DNA of 57,852 nucleotides. Origin: JANLTP01 sp031363055 (GTDB lineage: Bacteria > Pseudomonadota > Gammaproteobacteria > Burkholderiales > Burkholderiaceae_E). The stretch covers positions 1 to 57,852 of the forward strand of contig JANLTP010000190.1 of NCBI GenBank assembly GCA_031363055.1. Direction: 5' to 3'. Positions 15,998 to 24,794 of this stretch are shown here, in pieces; the first letter of the stretch is position 1; each line of letters starts with the position of its first letter. The notes beneath the pieces were generated by a model. The model worked only from the letters and a program-made list of their open reading frames with translations. It made no database searches and had not been told where the DNA came from. The position numbers and the translations under genes are program-made.

Positions 15998-17337
15998 TAG
16001 CGCAACGTGCTGGCAACTTTCTCGGGCGTCGCATCGAGTGCGGCGCTGGCGCCAGCACGGGCACTGAACTTCATATGATGTGCGCGCCCCAACTTGAGCT
16101 TGTAGAAGTCGACCTCGAAGTTTTGCTTGAGCTCGACGCCATCCCAGGCAAACGCGCGCAACGCCTGCTCGTCGTCCGCGCCCTTCTTGTCCCAGTTCGC
16201 CAACAGTGATGACGTAATGTATACGCGCTTGCCGTCCCAACTTTGCGAGACCATATTGACCTGTTTACCGGTCACCTTTTCATAGGTCTGTTTGGGTGCG
16301 TCCGGATTGCTCATATCGAAGTAACGCGTCTTGCCGTCCATAAAGGTGTTGACCCACAGCCCTTTGCCATCGGCCGTGATCGAAATATCGACCGGTAACG
16401 GAATCTTCGACGGGTCACCGATGGTCGCGACATCTTTGGCCTGCCATTGCCCGGCCGCGTCTTTCTTGACGACCCACAGCTTCGAGGTCAGCGCAGTCGC
16501 CGTGACCGCCCAATTGTCGTTACCCTTGAGCGACCAACGGATCTCGAGCGGTGCGCCAGGCACTTCAAACACCTTGGTCGGCTTCATGGCTTTCAAGTCC
16601 CACAGCGCCATCGACCCGCCAAAGTTCTTCATCGCATTGCCATCTTTGATCAAGGTGCCAAGGTCCATCATGTAATTGGTCCAGCCGGTGAAACTGGAGG
16701 TGAGCATCGCGTTTTTCTGCGGATTGATCGCAATGTCATAACCGTAGCCGTCGCCGCCACCGATCTCCTTGACTGCTTTAGGCATCGAGTGCGAAGAAAC
16801 CCATTTGCCTTGATTGTTGTACACCGCAATTCCGGTTGCTCCGCCATGATCTTTGCTGTTCGAGAGAGCCTGAATCATCATTCGGCCGGGCAAGGCGTAA
16901 AACGTGTGCGGTCCGACGAAGCCGGTCTTCTCGGCGAAATTCTTGATAGTGTTAACCAGCCTGGGTTTGGCCGGATTGGTGCCAACGTCGAAGATAAAGA
17001 TCCGGTTGTCGTCGAGCCGCCCGGCCCACAGATATTTGCGGTCGTCGGTAAACCCCATGTGATGCGCTTCGCCGCGCCCGCCCACGGAGACGCTATGAAT
17101 GACCTTGCCGTAGCCCTTGCTGACGGGATCTGAGTCGACCGTCACCAACTTGTCGGAACCGTCGCCCATGCCCTTGACGCCCAAGGTCCAAACATGCAAA
17201 AAGTGTTCTTGTCCCTTGATCAAACGGCTGGTGTACGGCGAATTACACGTTTCGTCGGCGCGCGCCACGCCCAGGGGCCAGGTGGTAAACGATACAACTG
17301 CCGCAGTGACGCAAACAAGTTTCGATCTCAGCTTCAT
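15997..17337 (-). CDS. mtoX: Methanethiol oxidase (selenium-binding protein SBP56 family)
   Basis: A 446-residue protein with a signal peptide (about 1-27) and the SBP56 seven-bladed propeller features: GEAHHMGFTDDRKYLWAGRL, FVGPHTFYALPGRM, and the closing LGRAHHMKF. Bacterial members oxidise methanethiol to formaldehyde, hydrogen sulfide and hydrogen peroxide in the periplasm using copper. The SCO and MauG-like genes that follow, each overlapping by 1-4 bases, match the operon described for Hyphomicrobium mtoX, which makes the specific function likely. A good ribosome site (AAGGAG) lies seven bases before the ATG. Histidines proposed as metal ligands are present. This implies turnover of methylated sulfur compounds such as DMS or DMSP products. 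Confidence 0.88.
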   Translation of the reverse strand: MKLRSKLVCVTAAVVSFTTWPLGVARADETCNSPYTSRLIKGQEHFLHVWTLGVKGMGDGSDKLVTVDSDPVSKGYGKVIHSVSVGGRGEAHHMGFTDDRKYLWAGRLDDNRIFIFDVGTNPAKPRLVNTIKNFAEKTGFVGPHTFYALPGRMMIQALSNSKDHGGATGIAVYNNQGKWVSSHSMPKAVKEIGGGDGYGYDIAINPQKNAMLTSSFTGWTNYMMDLGTLIKDGNAMKNFGGSMALWDLKAMKPTKVFEVPGAPLEIRWSLKGNDNWAVTATALTSKLWVVKKDAAGQWQAKDVATIGDPSKIPLPVDISITADGKGLWVNTFMDGKTRYFDMSNPDAPKQTYEKVTGKQVNMVSQSWDGKRVYITSSLLANWDKKGADDEQALRAFAWDGVELKQNFEVDFYKLKLGRAHHMKFSARAGASAALDATPEKVASTLR

Positions 17338-17402
17338 GGTGGCTCCTTGGGTGACGGGTCTTCAACACGCACGCGAGTCTTGAACGCACGCTTGAACGTC
17401 AA

Positions 17403-17425
17403 ACGCGATGTAAATACGATCGCGT
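17403..17425. promoter_or_regulatory. Inverted repeat upstream of mtoX
   Basis: ACGCGAT (17403-17409) and its exact complement ATCGCGT (17419-17425) flank a nine-base AT-rich spacer, 66-88 bases upstream of the mtoX ATG. Symmetry and position suit an operator for mtoX. No regulator gene is adjacent. Direct evidence is the symmetry only. Confidence 0.35.
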
Positions 17426-17499
17426 CAGTGCATCTTAGCTGATCGCTGGGCGTCGCGCACGGTCTTGGCGGCGCGATCAACGACTCGCGTTCGGCGCCA

Positions 17500-18360
17500 T
17501 CAAAATTCCGCGCTCTGCCCCTCGCTCAAGCCGAAGATCTTGACGTCGCTGCCCTTCATCGCCGCTTGAAACTCGGCCAAGGTGCCGAGTGCGATCGGAT
17601 TCGAGTTGTAGTGCATCGGCAGCACGTTCCTGGGCTTGATCCATTCGCGAATGGCAAACGCGGCGTCGTCGGGGCCGACCGTGAAGTTGCCGCCGATCGG
17701 AATCAGCACCAAATCGGGTTTGTAGTACTCGCCGATGAACTTCATGTCACCGAACAAACCGGTATCGCCCATGTGCCAGATCTTGAAACCGTTCTCAAGC
17801 TCGATGATGTAGCCGACCGCTTCACCGGCCGGGTGCGCTTCGAGTTTGTCGGTGCCCGGGTTCTTCCAGACCAGCAGGGACGAATGCTCGGCCTTGACTG
17901 CGGTCACTTTGATACCCGGTGCCGGTTTGACACTGCCCGACTTGTTGAATCGATGGCTCAGTTCGGCCGGAATGATGCCAAGCGTGACCAGGGGCGTGAT
18001 CATGTCGGCAGGCCCATAAAGCTTGGTGTTGTTCAGTTTGGCGAGCGCAGGCGCGTCGCCAATGTGATCGGCGTGCGCATGGGTCACCAGCAGCACATCG
18101 ACCTTGCCGAGCGCGGCCAAATCGGTCTTGTAAGTTGCCGGCGTTTTTGGTCGGCCGGTCAACCAGGGGTCGATGACAATCGTCTTGCCACCGGGCGATT
18201 TGATTCGGAAGGAGGCTTGACCTAGCCAGAGCACTTCGGTCTTGCCAGTCGCCGTCGCGGTAGCGGGCGACGTTTGCGCCTGCGGTTCGGCGCTGACAAA
18301 CAGCATGCCCATGAAAATGCAGAGTGCCGTGTACGCTTGAAACATTTGCCTGGGTGTCAT
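17500..18360 (-). CDS. Exported UlaG-like MBL-fold metal-dependent hydrolase
   Basis: A 286-residue protein with a signal peptide (about 1-29) and the L-ascorbate lactonase/UPF0173 form of the metallo-beta-lactamase fold: LWLGQASFRI, VIDPWLTGRP, THAHADHIGD as the metal motif, a later GDTGLFGD, and PMHYNS near the end. UlaG-type enzymes are usually cytoplasmic, so the export signal is unusual but common in the UPF0173-like branch of betaproteobacteria. A strong AGGAG precedes the ATG. It is the second gene after a solute-binding lipoprotein, separated by 17 bases. Substrate unknown. Confidence 0.85.
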   Translation of the reverse strand: MTPRQMFQAYTALCIFMGMLFVSAEPQAQTSPATATATGKTEVLWLGQASFRIKSPGGKTIVIDPWLTGRPKTPATYKTDLAALGKVDVLLVTHAHADHIGDAPALAKLNNTKLYGPADMITPLVTLGIIPAELSHRFNKSGSVKPAPGIKVTAVKAEHSSLLVWKNPGTDKLEAHPAGEAVGYIIELENGFKIWHMGDTGLFGDMKFIGEYYKPDLVLIPIGGNFTVGPDDAAFAIREWIKPRNVLPMHYNSNPIALGTLAEFQAAMKGSDVKIFGLSEGQSAEF

Positions 18361-18377
18361 ATTGGGTTCTCCTGAAG

Positions 18378-19193
18378 CTATTTTTTTGGGGCTATCGCCG
18401 AAAGTCCCTGCACCGCGTGGCGCTCGATCGAGCGCGCCACAAAGCCTGATGCAATCATATCCTCGACGAACGTCTTCAGATATTGTGCCCCTGCTTGCCG
18501 ATCACGCGGTGTACCAATGCCGTGATTCACAGTCATGAAGTTACCTTCGAGAAATCGGGCATCGGGCATTGTCTCAATGGATTCGAGCAAAGCCGGTTTC
18601 AGTCCCGCGATCGCATCGGCGCGTTGCTCGCTAAAAATAGTCATCGCGCCGGCCAGGCCTTTCGCGCGAACCAGCGTCGCATTGCGCAGCGTTCGGGTCA
18701 GATACAACTCATAGCCGGCTTTATCTGCGGTCGCAATCCGAATGCCCGGTGCGTCGACTTGCGCGACCGACTGTAGTTTGGAGTTCTTGTGCACGAGGTA
18801 GGTCGCTTCGATTTCCGTCATCGCGGGCGAGAAGGCGATCTTCTCGGCGCGCGCCTGTTCGATGGCGAGTACGGCGACATCCCAGGTCCCTTTATCCACC
18901 GCATCGGTGACATCGCCCGGCGTGGCGTGGACGACGTGCTCGACTGGCACACCCAGACGTGCGCCCAACTCACGCATCAGGTCAACGCTGACGCCCCTCA
19001 GTTCACCACTCGCCGCGTCCTTGGTTGTGAACAGGGTGTTGCTCAAATTCATTCCGACTCGAAGCTTGCCGGTTGGCGCCAGCTCCGAGCGTGCGGCGTT
19101 GTGCAACTGCGGCGAACTTGCGCAGCTCGCGAGCAGGACGGTGGCCAGCACCGCAGAAACCGGATTGAACATCAACTTGACACTACGGTACAT
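18378..19193 (-). CDS. Solute-binding lipoprotein, polar-amino-acid type (SBP_bac_3)
   Basis: A 271-residue protein with a lipobox (LLASC, cysteine about residue 24) and the family 3 binding-protein pattern: GKLRVGMNLSNTLFTTKD, GELRGVSVDLMRELGARLG, and WDVAVLAIEQARAEKIAFS. It would be anchored in the periplasm and bind an amino acid or small organic acid. No permease or ATPase lies beside it; the ABC genes upstream are of the branched-chain type and have their own binding protein. It may be an orphan sensor or work with a remote transporter. GAGGAAG sits five bases before the ATG. Confidence 0.82.
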   Translation of the reverse strand: MYRSVKLMFNPVSAVLATVLLASCASSPQLHNAARSELAPTGKLRVGMNLSNTLFTTKDAASGELRGVSVDLMRELGARLGVPVEHVVHATPGDVTDAVDKGTWDVAVLAIEQARAEKIAFSPAMTEIEATYLVHKNSKLQSVAQVDAPGIRIATADKAGYELYLTRTLRNATLVRAKGLAGAMTIFSEQRADAIAGLKPALLESIETMPDARFLEGNFMTVNHGIGTPRDRQAGAQYLKTFVEDMIASGFVARSIERHAVQGLSAIAPKK

Positions 19194-19304
19194 GGCTTCC
19201 TCGTGGTCGATTGGCTAAGCATATTGCAGAGATTCCGTACTGCAGCGATTCAAATGGGCGTTTGAAGTTGGACCCTTAAAAAACGTACTGACCTGATGCG
19301 GCGC

Positions 19305-20051
<747 letters not shown>

Positions 20052-20057
20052 GTCGCC

Positions 20058-20825
20058 TCAGTCATGTGACTCACCCAAATACACTTCACGGACCCGCGGG
20101 TTACGTTCGATTTCGGCGGGCGTACCTTCGCACAACACCTCGCCCTGCACCAGCACAGTAATGCGCTGGGCGAATCGAAACACCAGGTCCATGTCGTGCT
20201 CGATGATCAGGATCGCCACCTCGGTCGGCAACTTGCCGAGTGCTTCCAGAATTTTTTCCGACCCGACCTTGGGTACTCCGGCGGCTGGTTCGTCGAGCAA
20301 TAACACCTTGGGTCGCAATCCCAAGGCGATGGCAATCTCGACCAGCCGCTGTTTGCCGTACGGTAGATCGAGCACCCGGCGCGGCGCCTCGTCGGCAATT
20401 TCCAACGAGGCGAGTAATTGCAGTGCCTCGTTGCGGACATCGGCATTGGCGCTGGCCGGCCGCCACCAGCGACCGGCACCGCCGCGCCGTTCGGCCACCG
20501 CCAGCGCGACGTTATCGAGCACGCTCATATCGGCAAACAAGCTGTTGATCTGAAAAGTGCGGCCGATGCCGCGTTTGACTCGCGCGGCTTGGTTGAGACT
20601 GGAAATATCGGCACCGGCCAGCATCACCTGACCCGATGACGGCGGCAGCCGACCTGTTAACAAATTAACGAAGGTGGTTTTGCCGGCACCATTGGGGCCA
20701 ATCAGCGCGTGGCGGGCGCCCGCATGCAGTGTGAAATCGATATTGGCAGCAACGGTCAACGCACCAAAACTTTTGCATAGTTTGATGGTCTGCAGGACTG
20801 GGCTCATCCTGACGCCGTCGTTCAT
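20058..20825 (-). CDS. livG: Branched-chain-amino-acid-type ABC transporter ATPase LivG
   Basis: A 255-residue ABC ATPase: Walker A GPNGAGKTT, a KRGIGRTFQ Q-loop as in LivG, and Walker B VLLLDEPAAG, followed by IEHDMDLVFRFAQRI. The usual LSGG signature region is replaced by LDLPYGKQRLVEIA, a common LivG variant. An alternative ATG at the seventh codon (MSPVLQ) would also give a normal N-terminus. It lies between livM and livF in the operon. Confidence 0.9.
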   Translation of the reverse strand: MNDGVRMSPVLQTIKLCKSFGALTVAANIDFTLHAGARHALIGPNGAGKTTFVNLLTGRLPPSSGQVMLAGADISSLNQAARVKRGIGRTFQINSLFADMSVLDNVALAVAERRGGAGRWWRPASANADVRNEALQLLASLEIADEAPRRVLDLPYGKQRLVEIAIALGLRPKVLLLDEPAAGVPKVGSEKILEALGKLPTEVAILIIEHDMDLVFRFAQRITVLVQGEVLCEGTPAEIERNPRVREVYLGESHD

Positions 20826-20827
20826 CT

Positions 20828-20881
20828 CTTGACTCCGGTGCTCATCTTGACTCCGGTGCTGATCGTGGCTCCGGCGCTCGT
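20828..20881. repeat. Degenerate 18-base tandem repeat over the livM stop
   Basis: Three units based on CTTGACTCCGGTGCTCAT stand head to tail and carry the livM stop codon (20842-20844) and the bases between livM and livG. A fourth, weaker unit may follow inside livM. The repeat produces the Arg/Ser/Pro/Glu-rich LivM tail. Confidence 0.75.
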
Positions 20882-21852
20882 CTTGACGTTGACGCCCGGG
20901 CGAACAATCGATCCACCAGGCTCAACACACCGCCGCGCGCGAACAACACCACCAGCACCAGCAACAGACCAATCCCGAAATACCAGTACTCGGGAAACTG
21001 TTTGGACAGAAAATCCTGCGCCACCAAAAATACCAGCGGCCCGACGAAGGCGCCGTACAGCCGACCGACGCCGCCCAGAATCAGCATCACCATGAGCTCA
21101 CCCGAGGGCTCAAAGCCGAGCACATTCAAGCCGACCACTTGATTGGTCTGCGTGAGCAAGGCGCCGGCCAGACCGGCGATCGCCGCTGAAATGCTGTAGA
21201 CCGTGACCAGCCGGGCATACACCGGTGCACCGATGGCCTCCATGCGCTCACGATTCTCGCGAATACCGGTGAGACTTGCACCAAACGGTGAGTAGATCAA
21301 ACGGCGCACTAAGAACCAGCACAGAAACAGCACCCACAGGCACCACCAATAGCCGGTTTTGCCGTATAGATCGAACTTGAAGAGTCCCAGAACCGGCGCT
21401 ATCACGACGCCCGCCAGGCCGTCGGCGCCACCGGTAAGGTCGGTCGCGCGATTGGCGATCTCCAAACACACAGCGGCGACCGCCAAGGTGAGCATCAATT
21501 GGGTCAGACCGTGGGTGCGCATGATCACCGCGCCGGTCACCGCGCCGAGCAGGCCGGCCGCTGTGCCGCTGACCAGCAGTTGCACGATCGGATCGGTGAT
21601 GCCGAGCTTTACCGACAGGATGCCGGCCACATATGCGCCGACGCCAAAAAATGCCGCATGACCCAAGGTGATGATGCCGGCGTAGCCGAGAATCAAATCG
21701 AGCGAAAGCGCGAACAGGATGTAGGTGAGCACGCGCGCCCCCATCGACAAATAGTCGGGCAACAGAAAGAACACGGTGACCGCCAGCAGCCATGGCAACA
21801 GCTCGGTCCAGCGCAGCCGCGAATCGGCGTTGTAACCCACTGGGTGTATCAA
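20842..21852 (-). CDS. livM: Branched-chain-amino-acid-type ABC permease LivM
   Basis: Start taken as TTG at 21852, where TTGA overlaps the livH stop and GGGAG stands at proper distance; a GTG twelve bases in is an alternative, and the frame is open further upstream only as a shadow of livH. The 336-residue product has about nine to ten membrane segments and the LivM motifs YAGIITLGHAAFFGVGAY and GIRENRERMEAIG. It forms the membrane channel with LivH. The C-terminal tail (SRRAPEPRSAPESR) is encoded by an 18-base tandem repeat and extends beyond the normal end of the family. Confidence 0.88.
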   Translation of the reverse strand: MIHPVGYNADSRLRWTELLPWLLAVTVFFLLPDYLSMGARVLTYILFALSLDLILGYAGIITLGHAAFFGVGAYVAGILSVKLGITDPIVQLLVSGTAAGLLGAVTGAVIMRTHGLTQLMLTLAVAAVCLEIANRATDLTGGADGLAGVVIAPVLGLFKFDLYGKTGYWWCLWVLFLCWFLVRRLIYSPFGASLTGIRENRERMEAIGAPVYARLVTVYSISAAIAGLAGALLTQTNQVVGLNVLGFEPSGELMVMLILGGVGRLYGAFVGPLVFLVAQDFLSKQFPEYWYFGIGLLLVLVVLFARGGVLSLVDRLFARASTSRRAPEPRSAPESR

Positions 21853-22724
21853 GCGCGTCTCCCGAATAGTCCGAGCGGTCGCCACAGCAGAATTGCGATG
21901 GTCGCCGCATAAATGAAGAACGCGCCAAACTGTGGCAGCCAATACTTGCAGGCGGTATCGGTCACGCCGATCAATAGCGCCGCCACGAACGGGCCGCGCA
22001 AACTGCCCAAGCCACCGACCGAGACCACGATCAGGAAGTACACCAGTTGCTCGAACGGATAGGTCGGCTGAATCGCAACAATGTCAGCGCCCAGCGCGCC
22101 GCCCAAACCAGCCAGACCGCTGCCGATGGCGAAGGTCATCGTGAACAAGCGTTGGGTGTTGATGCCGATCGCGTTCGCCATGGCGCGGTTATCGACGGCG
22201 GCACGCACCTTCGCGCCCCACAGGGTGCGCTCGATACCGAACCACAACGTGGCGATCATGAGGGCGCTGAAGGCGATCAAAAATACCCGGTAAACCGGAA
22301 AGTCGCGCCCGAACAGCGCAATTTGGCCCTTCAAATAAGCGGGCAACAAAACCGGCTGTTGCAGGGTGCCAAAAATAAGCCGCGCGATCGCCACTGACAT
22401 GAAGATCAGGCCAATCGTGAACAACACTTGCTCGAGTTCAGCGGCGCCATACAAGCGCGAATACAGGAACTTTTCCAGCACTACGCTGGCGGCTGCGACC
22501 AGGACGAACGACAGCAACAAAGCCAACGGAAACGGTATCTGGAACTTCGACAGCGCCGCGACCAGGATGTAGCCACCGGCCATCGCGAACACGCCATGCG
22601 CCAGATTGGTGAACCCCATCAAGCCCATCGTCACCGACAGTCCGACCGAGATCACATACAGGATCATGCCGAACGCGACGCCGTGAAACGCCACGCTGAC
22701 CAGGGAAAGCAGAAACGAGTCCAT
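21849..22724 (-). CDS. livH: Branched-chain-amino-acid-type ABC permease LivH
   Basis: A 291-residue hydrophobic protein with about eight membrane segments. LivH marks include LSVTMGLMGFTNLAHGVFAMAG near residue 30, a central RAAVDNRAMANAIGIN loop, and GGLGSLRGPFVAALLIG. It pairs with LivM. The gene follows the binding-protein gene after 86 bases and overlaps livM by four. Confidence 0.9.
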   Translation of the reverse strand: MDSFLLSLVSVAFHGVAFGMILYVISVGLSVTMGLMGFTNLAHGVFAMAGGYILVAALSKFQIPFPLALLLSFVLVAAASVVLEKFLYSRLYGAAELEQVLFTIGLIFMSVAIARLIFGTLQQPVLLPAYLKGQIALFGRDFPVYRVFLIAFSALMIATLWFGIERTLWGAKVRAAVDNRAMANAIGINTQRLFTMTFAIGSGLAGLGGALGADIVAIQPTYPFEQLVYFLIVVSVGGLGSLRGPFVAALLIGVTDTACKYWLPQFGAFFIYAATIAILLWRPLGLFGRRA

Positions 22725-22810
22725 TAGATGGCTCGCCGCGCGCGGTACTCAGACGCGCGACTCAATAATTGCATTGAAAGCTGATGTTGCGCCGACCTGA
22801 GGGATTCGAC

Positions 22811-23992
22811 TTACTTCTTGTCGAACTCCTTGAGCGGGTCCTTGATCGCCGGGTTGATCATTTCCAACTCAACATTCGCAAGCCTGCCGTCAACCTTGCG
22901 CACTTCGCGCAGGTACTCCGGGTTGATCACGTCACGCGTTTCCGGGTCGATCGAAAACGCGCCGCGCGGGCTGTTGGCGGTTTTGTAGGTCTTCCAGAAG
23001 TCAATGGTTTTTTGCGGATCTATATTGCCGCCCTGTGCGCGAATCGCCGCGTAAATCGCTTCCATCCCGTCCCAGGCGCCCATCGCCATGAAACCGGGAC
23101 TCAGATTCTCGCCGTACTCCTTCCTGAACGCGGCAACGAAGGCCTTGTTGGCCGGCCGGTCGGCCGCCGCTGAGTAATGATGTACGGTGGTCACACCAAT
23201 CGCGACGTCGCCCATGGCGGCCAACTCCTCGTCGGTGGTGATATCACCGGTGCCGAGGTACTTGATGTTCGCCTTGGCCATGTCGAGGTCGCTGTAGGCT
23301 TTCATCATCGCGGCCGCTTGTTTGCCGGCCGGGTTGAACGCGAACATCACGTCGGGCTTGGCATCCTTGATGCGCTGCAGGAACGGCACGAAGTCAGGGT
23401 TGGCAAACGGAATGCGCACCGTGCCAATGATCTCGCCGCCTGCCTCTTTAAAACCACGCGTGAAGCAGCCTTCGGCTTCATGCCCGGGCGCAAAGTCGCT
23501 GACCGCGACGTAGGCCTTCTTGTATTTCTTGCCGGCCCAAAGACCTGCCGGATAGGAAGCCTGACACAGGGTGAACGAAATGCGCGCCGCATACGGTGCG
23601 TTGGTCAGCAGCCTGGCGCCGGCGGCGTTCATGCTCATGAGCGGCACCTTGGCTTCGGTCGAGAGCGGCACAATCGCCGCCAGATTCGGTGTCCAGGTGA
23701 TGCCGGTCAGGATCTGCACCTTGTCGCGAACGATCAACTCTTGTGCGATGCGCTTGGCCACGTCCGGATTGGCGCCGGTGTCGTCGCGCTGCACCAACTC
23801 TACCTTGACACCGGGCGGCAGTTTGTCTGCGTTCAGCTTCATGTAAAGCTTGGCCCCTTTGTCCATTTGGTCACCCTGGGCAGCGCCCGGGCCGCTGTAG
23901 GTGGCGATGAAGCCAATTTTGACGGTTTGCGCGTACAGCGGCTGCGCGACCATCGCGCAGGCGAATGCTGCGGATGTGGCTAGGTATTTCAT
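22811..23992 (-). CDS. Periplasmic binding protein of the Liv-type ABC transporter
   Basis: Start placed at the ATG opening MKYLATSAAFACAMVAQPLYA, a clean signal peptide cut near residue 22 with an AGGAG upstream; a GTG about 210 bases further out only adds unlike sequence. The mature part is a Peripla_BP_6 protein: VKIGFIATYSGPGAAQGDQ, then RDDTGANPDVAKRIAQEL, and VMFAFNPAGKQAAAMM. It delivers substrate to LivHMGF. Such proteins in betaproteobacteria often bind aromatic or hydroxy acids rather than leucine, so the ligand is left open. Confidence 0.85.
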   Translation of the reverse strand: MKYLATSAAFACAMVAQPLYAQTVKIGFIATYSGPGAAQGDQMDKGAKLYMKLNADKLPPGVKVELVQRDDTGANPDVAKRIAQELIVRDKVQILTGITWTPNLAAIVPLSTEAKVPLMSMNAAGARLLTNAPYAARISFTLCQASYPAGLWAGKKYKKAYVAVSDFAPGHEAEGCFTRGFKEAGGEIIGTVRIPFANPDFVPFLQRIKDAKPDVMFAFNPAGKQAAAMMKAYSDLDMAKANIKYLGTGDITTDEELAAMGDVAIGVTTVHHYSAAADRPANKAFVAAFRKEYGENLSPGFMAMGAWDGMEAIYAAIRAQGGNIDPQKTIDFWKTYKTANSPRGAFSIDPETRDVINPEYLREVRKVDGRLANVELEMINPAIKDPLKEFDKK

Positions 23993-24239
23993 GCTGTGTC
24001 TCCTGATTGCTGGCTGAAATTTTGTTTTGAGCAACGGTAGCCGGAGTATACCGGCTGCAATCAATTGGCGAATCAGGAATTCGTCCTTCACATTGCCGAC
24101 GTGGAATGGCGCAGCCTTCAAATCCCGACCGTGCTGGTGGGCTCGAATGACGACAGCGAGAATTTCAAACGCAACATCTCCTGTGCAGCGGCCTTGTTGC
24201 TGCACATCCCTTAGGGCATGCTGTCAATAACTTGAACAT

Positions 24240-24656
24240 TCAGTTGTTCATTGCGGCGATCAGCGCCGTGTCCAGAAATCCGCGGTATCGGCAGATCTTT
24301 CCGGTTGGATCGAACTGGAAACAATGGATCTCCTCGAATCCGAAGCGCTTGCCGGTTCGGCGCGCCGTTAACTCAAGCTCCAGCAAGACCGAAACGTGCT
24401 GATCGCCGGCCATGAAGGCTTTCGGCTTGAACTGGTGAAATTCGAATAGTTCGACTGCCTGCTCGAAATAAAACTTGGCGACTTCGTCGCGGTTCCGTGC
24501 TCGCCGGAAATAGGAAACTTTCTCGGGCGGTGTGACATTGGGGTCGGCATTCACTCCCCAATCGACGTCGTCGGCAATATGCGCGAGAATTGCGGGTAGA
24601 TCGCCTCGACCAAACGCTTCGTAAAGGTTCTGGACGGTTTTGATATGTGTACTCAC
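24240..24656 (-). CDS. NTF2-fold / SnoaL-like small protein
   Basis: Start placed at GTG 24656 because AGGAG stands seven to eight bases before it and the family begins there (HIKTVQNLYEAFGRGDLPAIL). The 138-residue product shows the NTF2-like pattern of ketosteroid isomerase and SnoaL relatives: LAHIADDVDWGV, RDEVAKFYFEQ, and FEEIHCFQFDPTGKICRYRGFLD. Members can be isomerases, hydrolases or accessory proteins. No catalytic residue set is certain. It lies between the Liv operon and the HD/LuxR regulator without clear coupling. Confidence 0.8.
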   Translation of the reverse strand: MSTHIKTVQNLYEAFGRGDLPAILAHIADDVDWGVNADPNVTPPEKVSYFRRARNRDEVAKFYFEQAVELFEFHQFKPKAFMAGDQHVSVLLELELTARRTGKRFGFEEIHCFQFDPTGKICRYRGFLDTALIAAMNN

Positions 24657-24794
24657 GGGTTGTCTCCTGAAGGTTAAAAGAGACTCAACGATAACTAGAA
24701 GCGCTACCCTTGCCATCGGCCAAATGGCCTATCGGCGGTCAGGTCGCCATTCGTCACCATTCGTCGCCATTTACCCTGGCCTGGCTGCGGACTT

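Noticed and set aside
15998..16240. N-terminal extension of the SCO gene
   Set aside because: It only shadows mtoX in another frame; TAATG and the signal peptide set the start at 15997.
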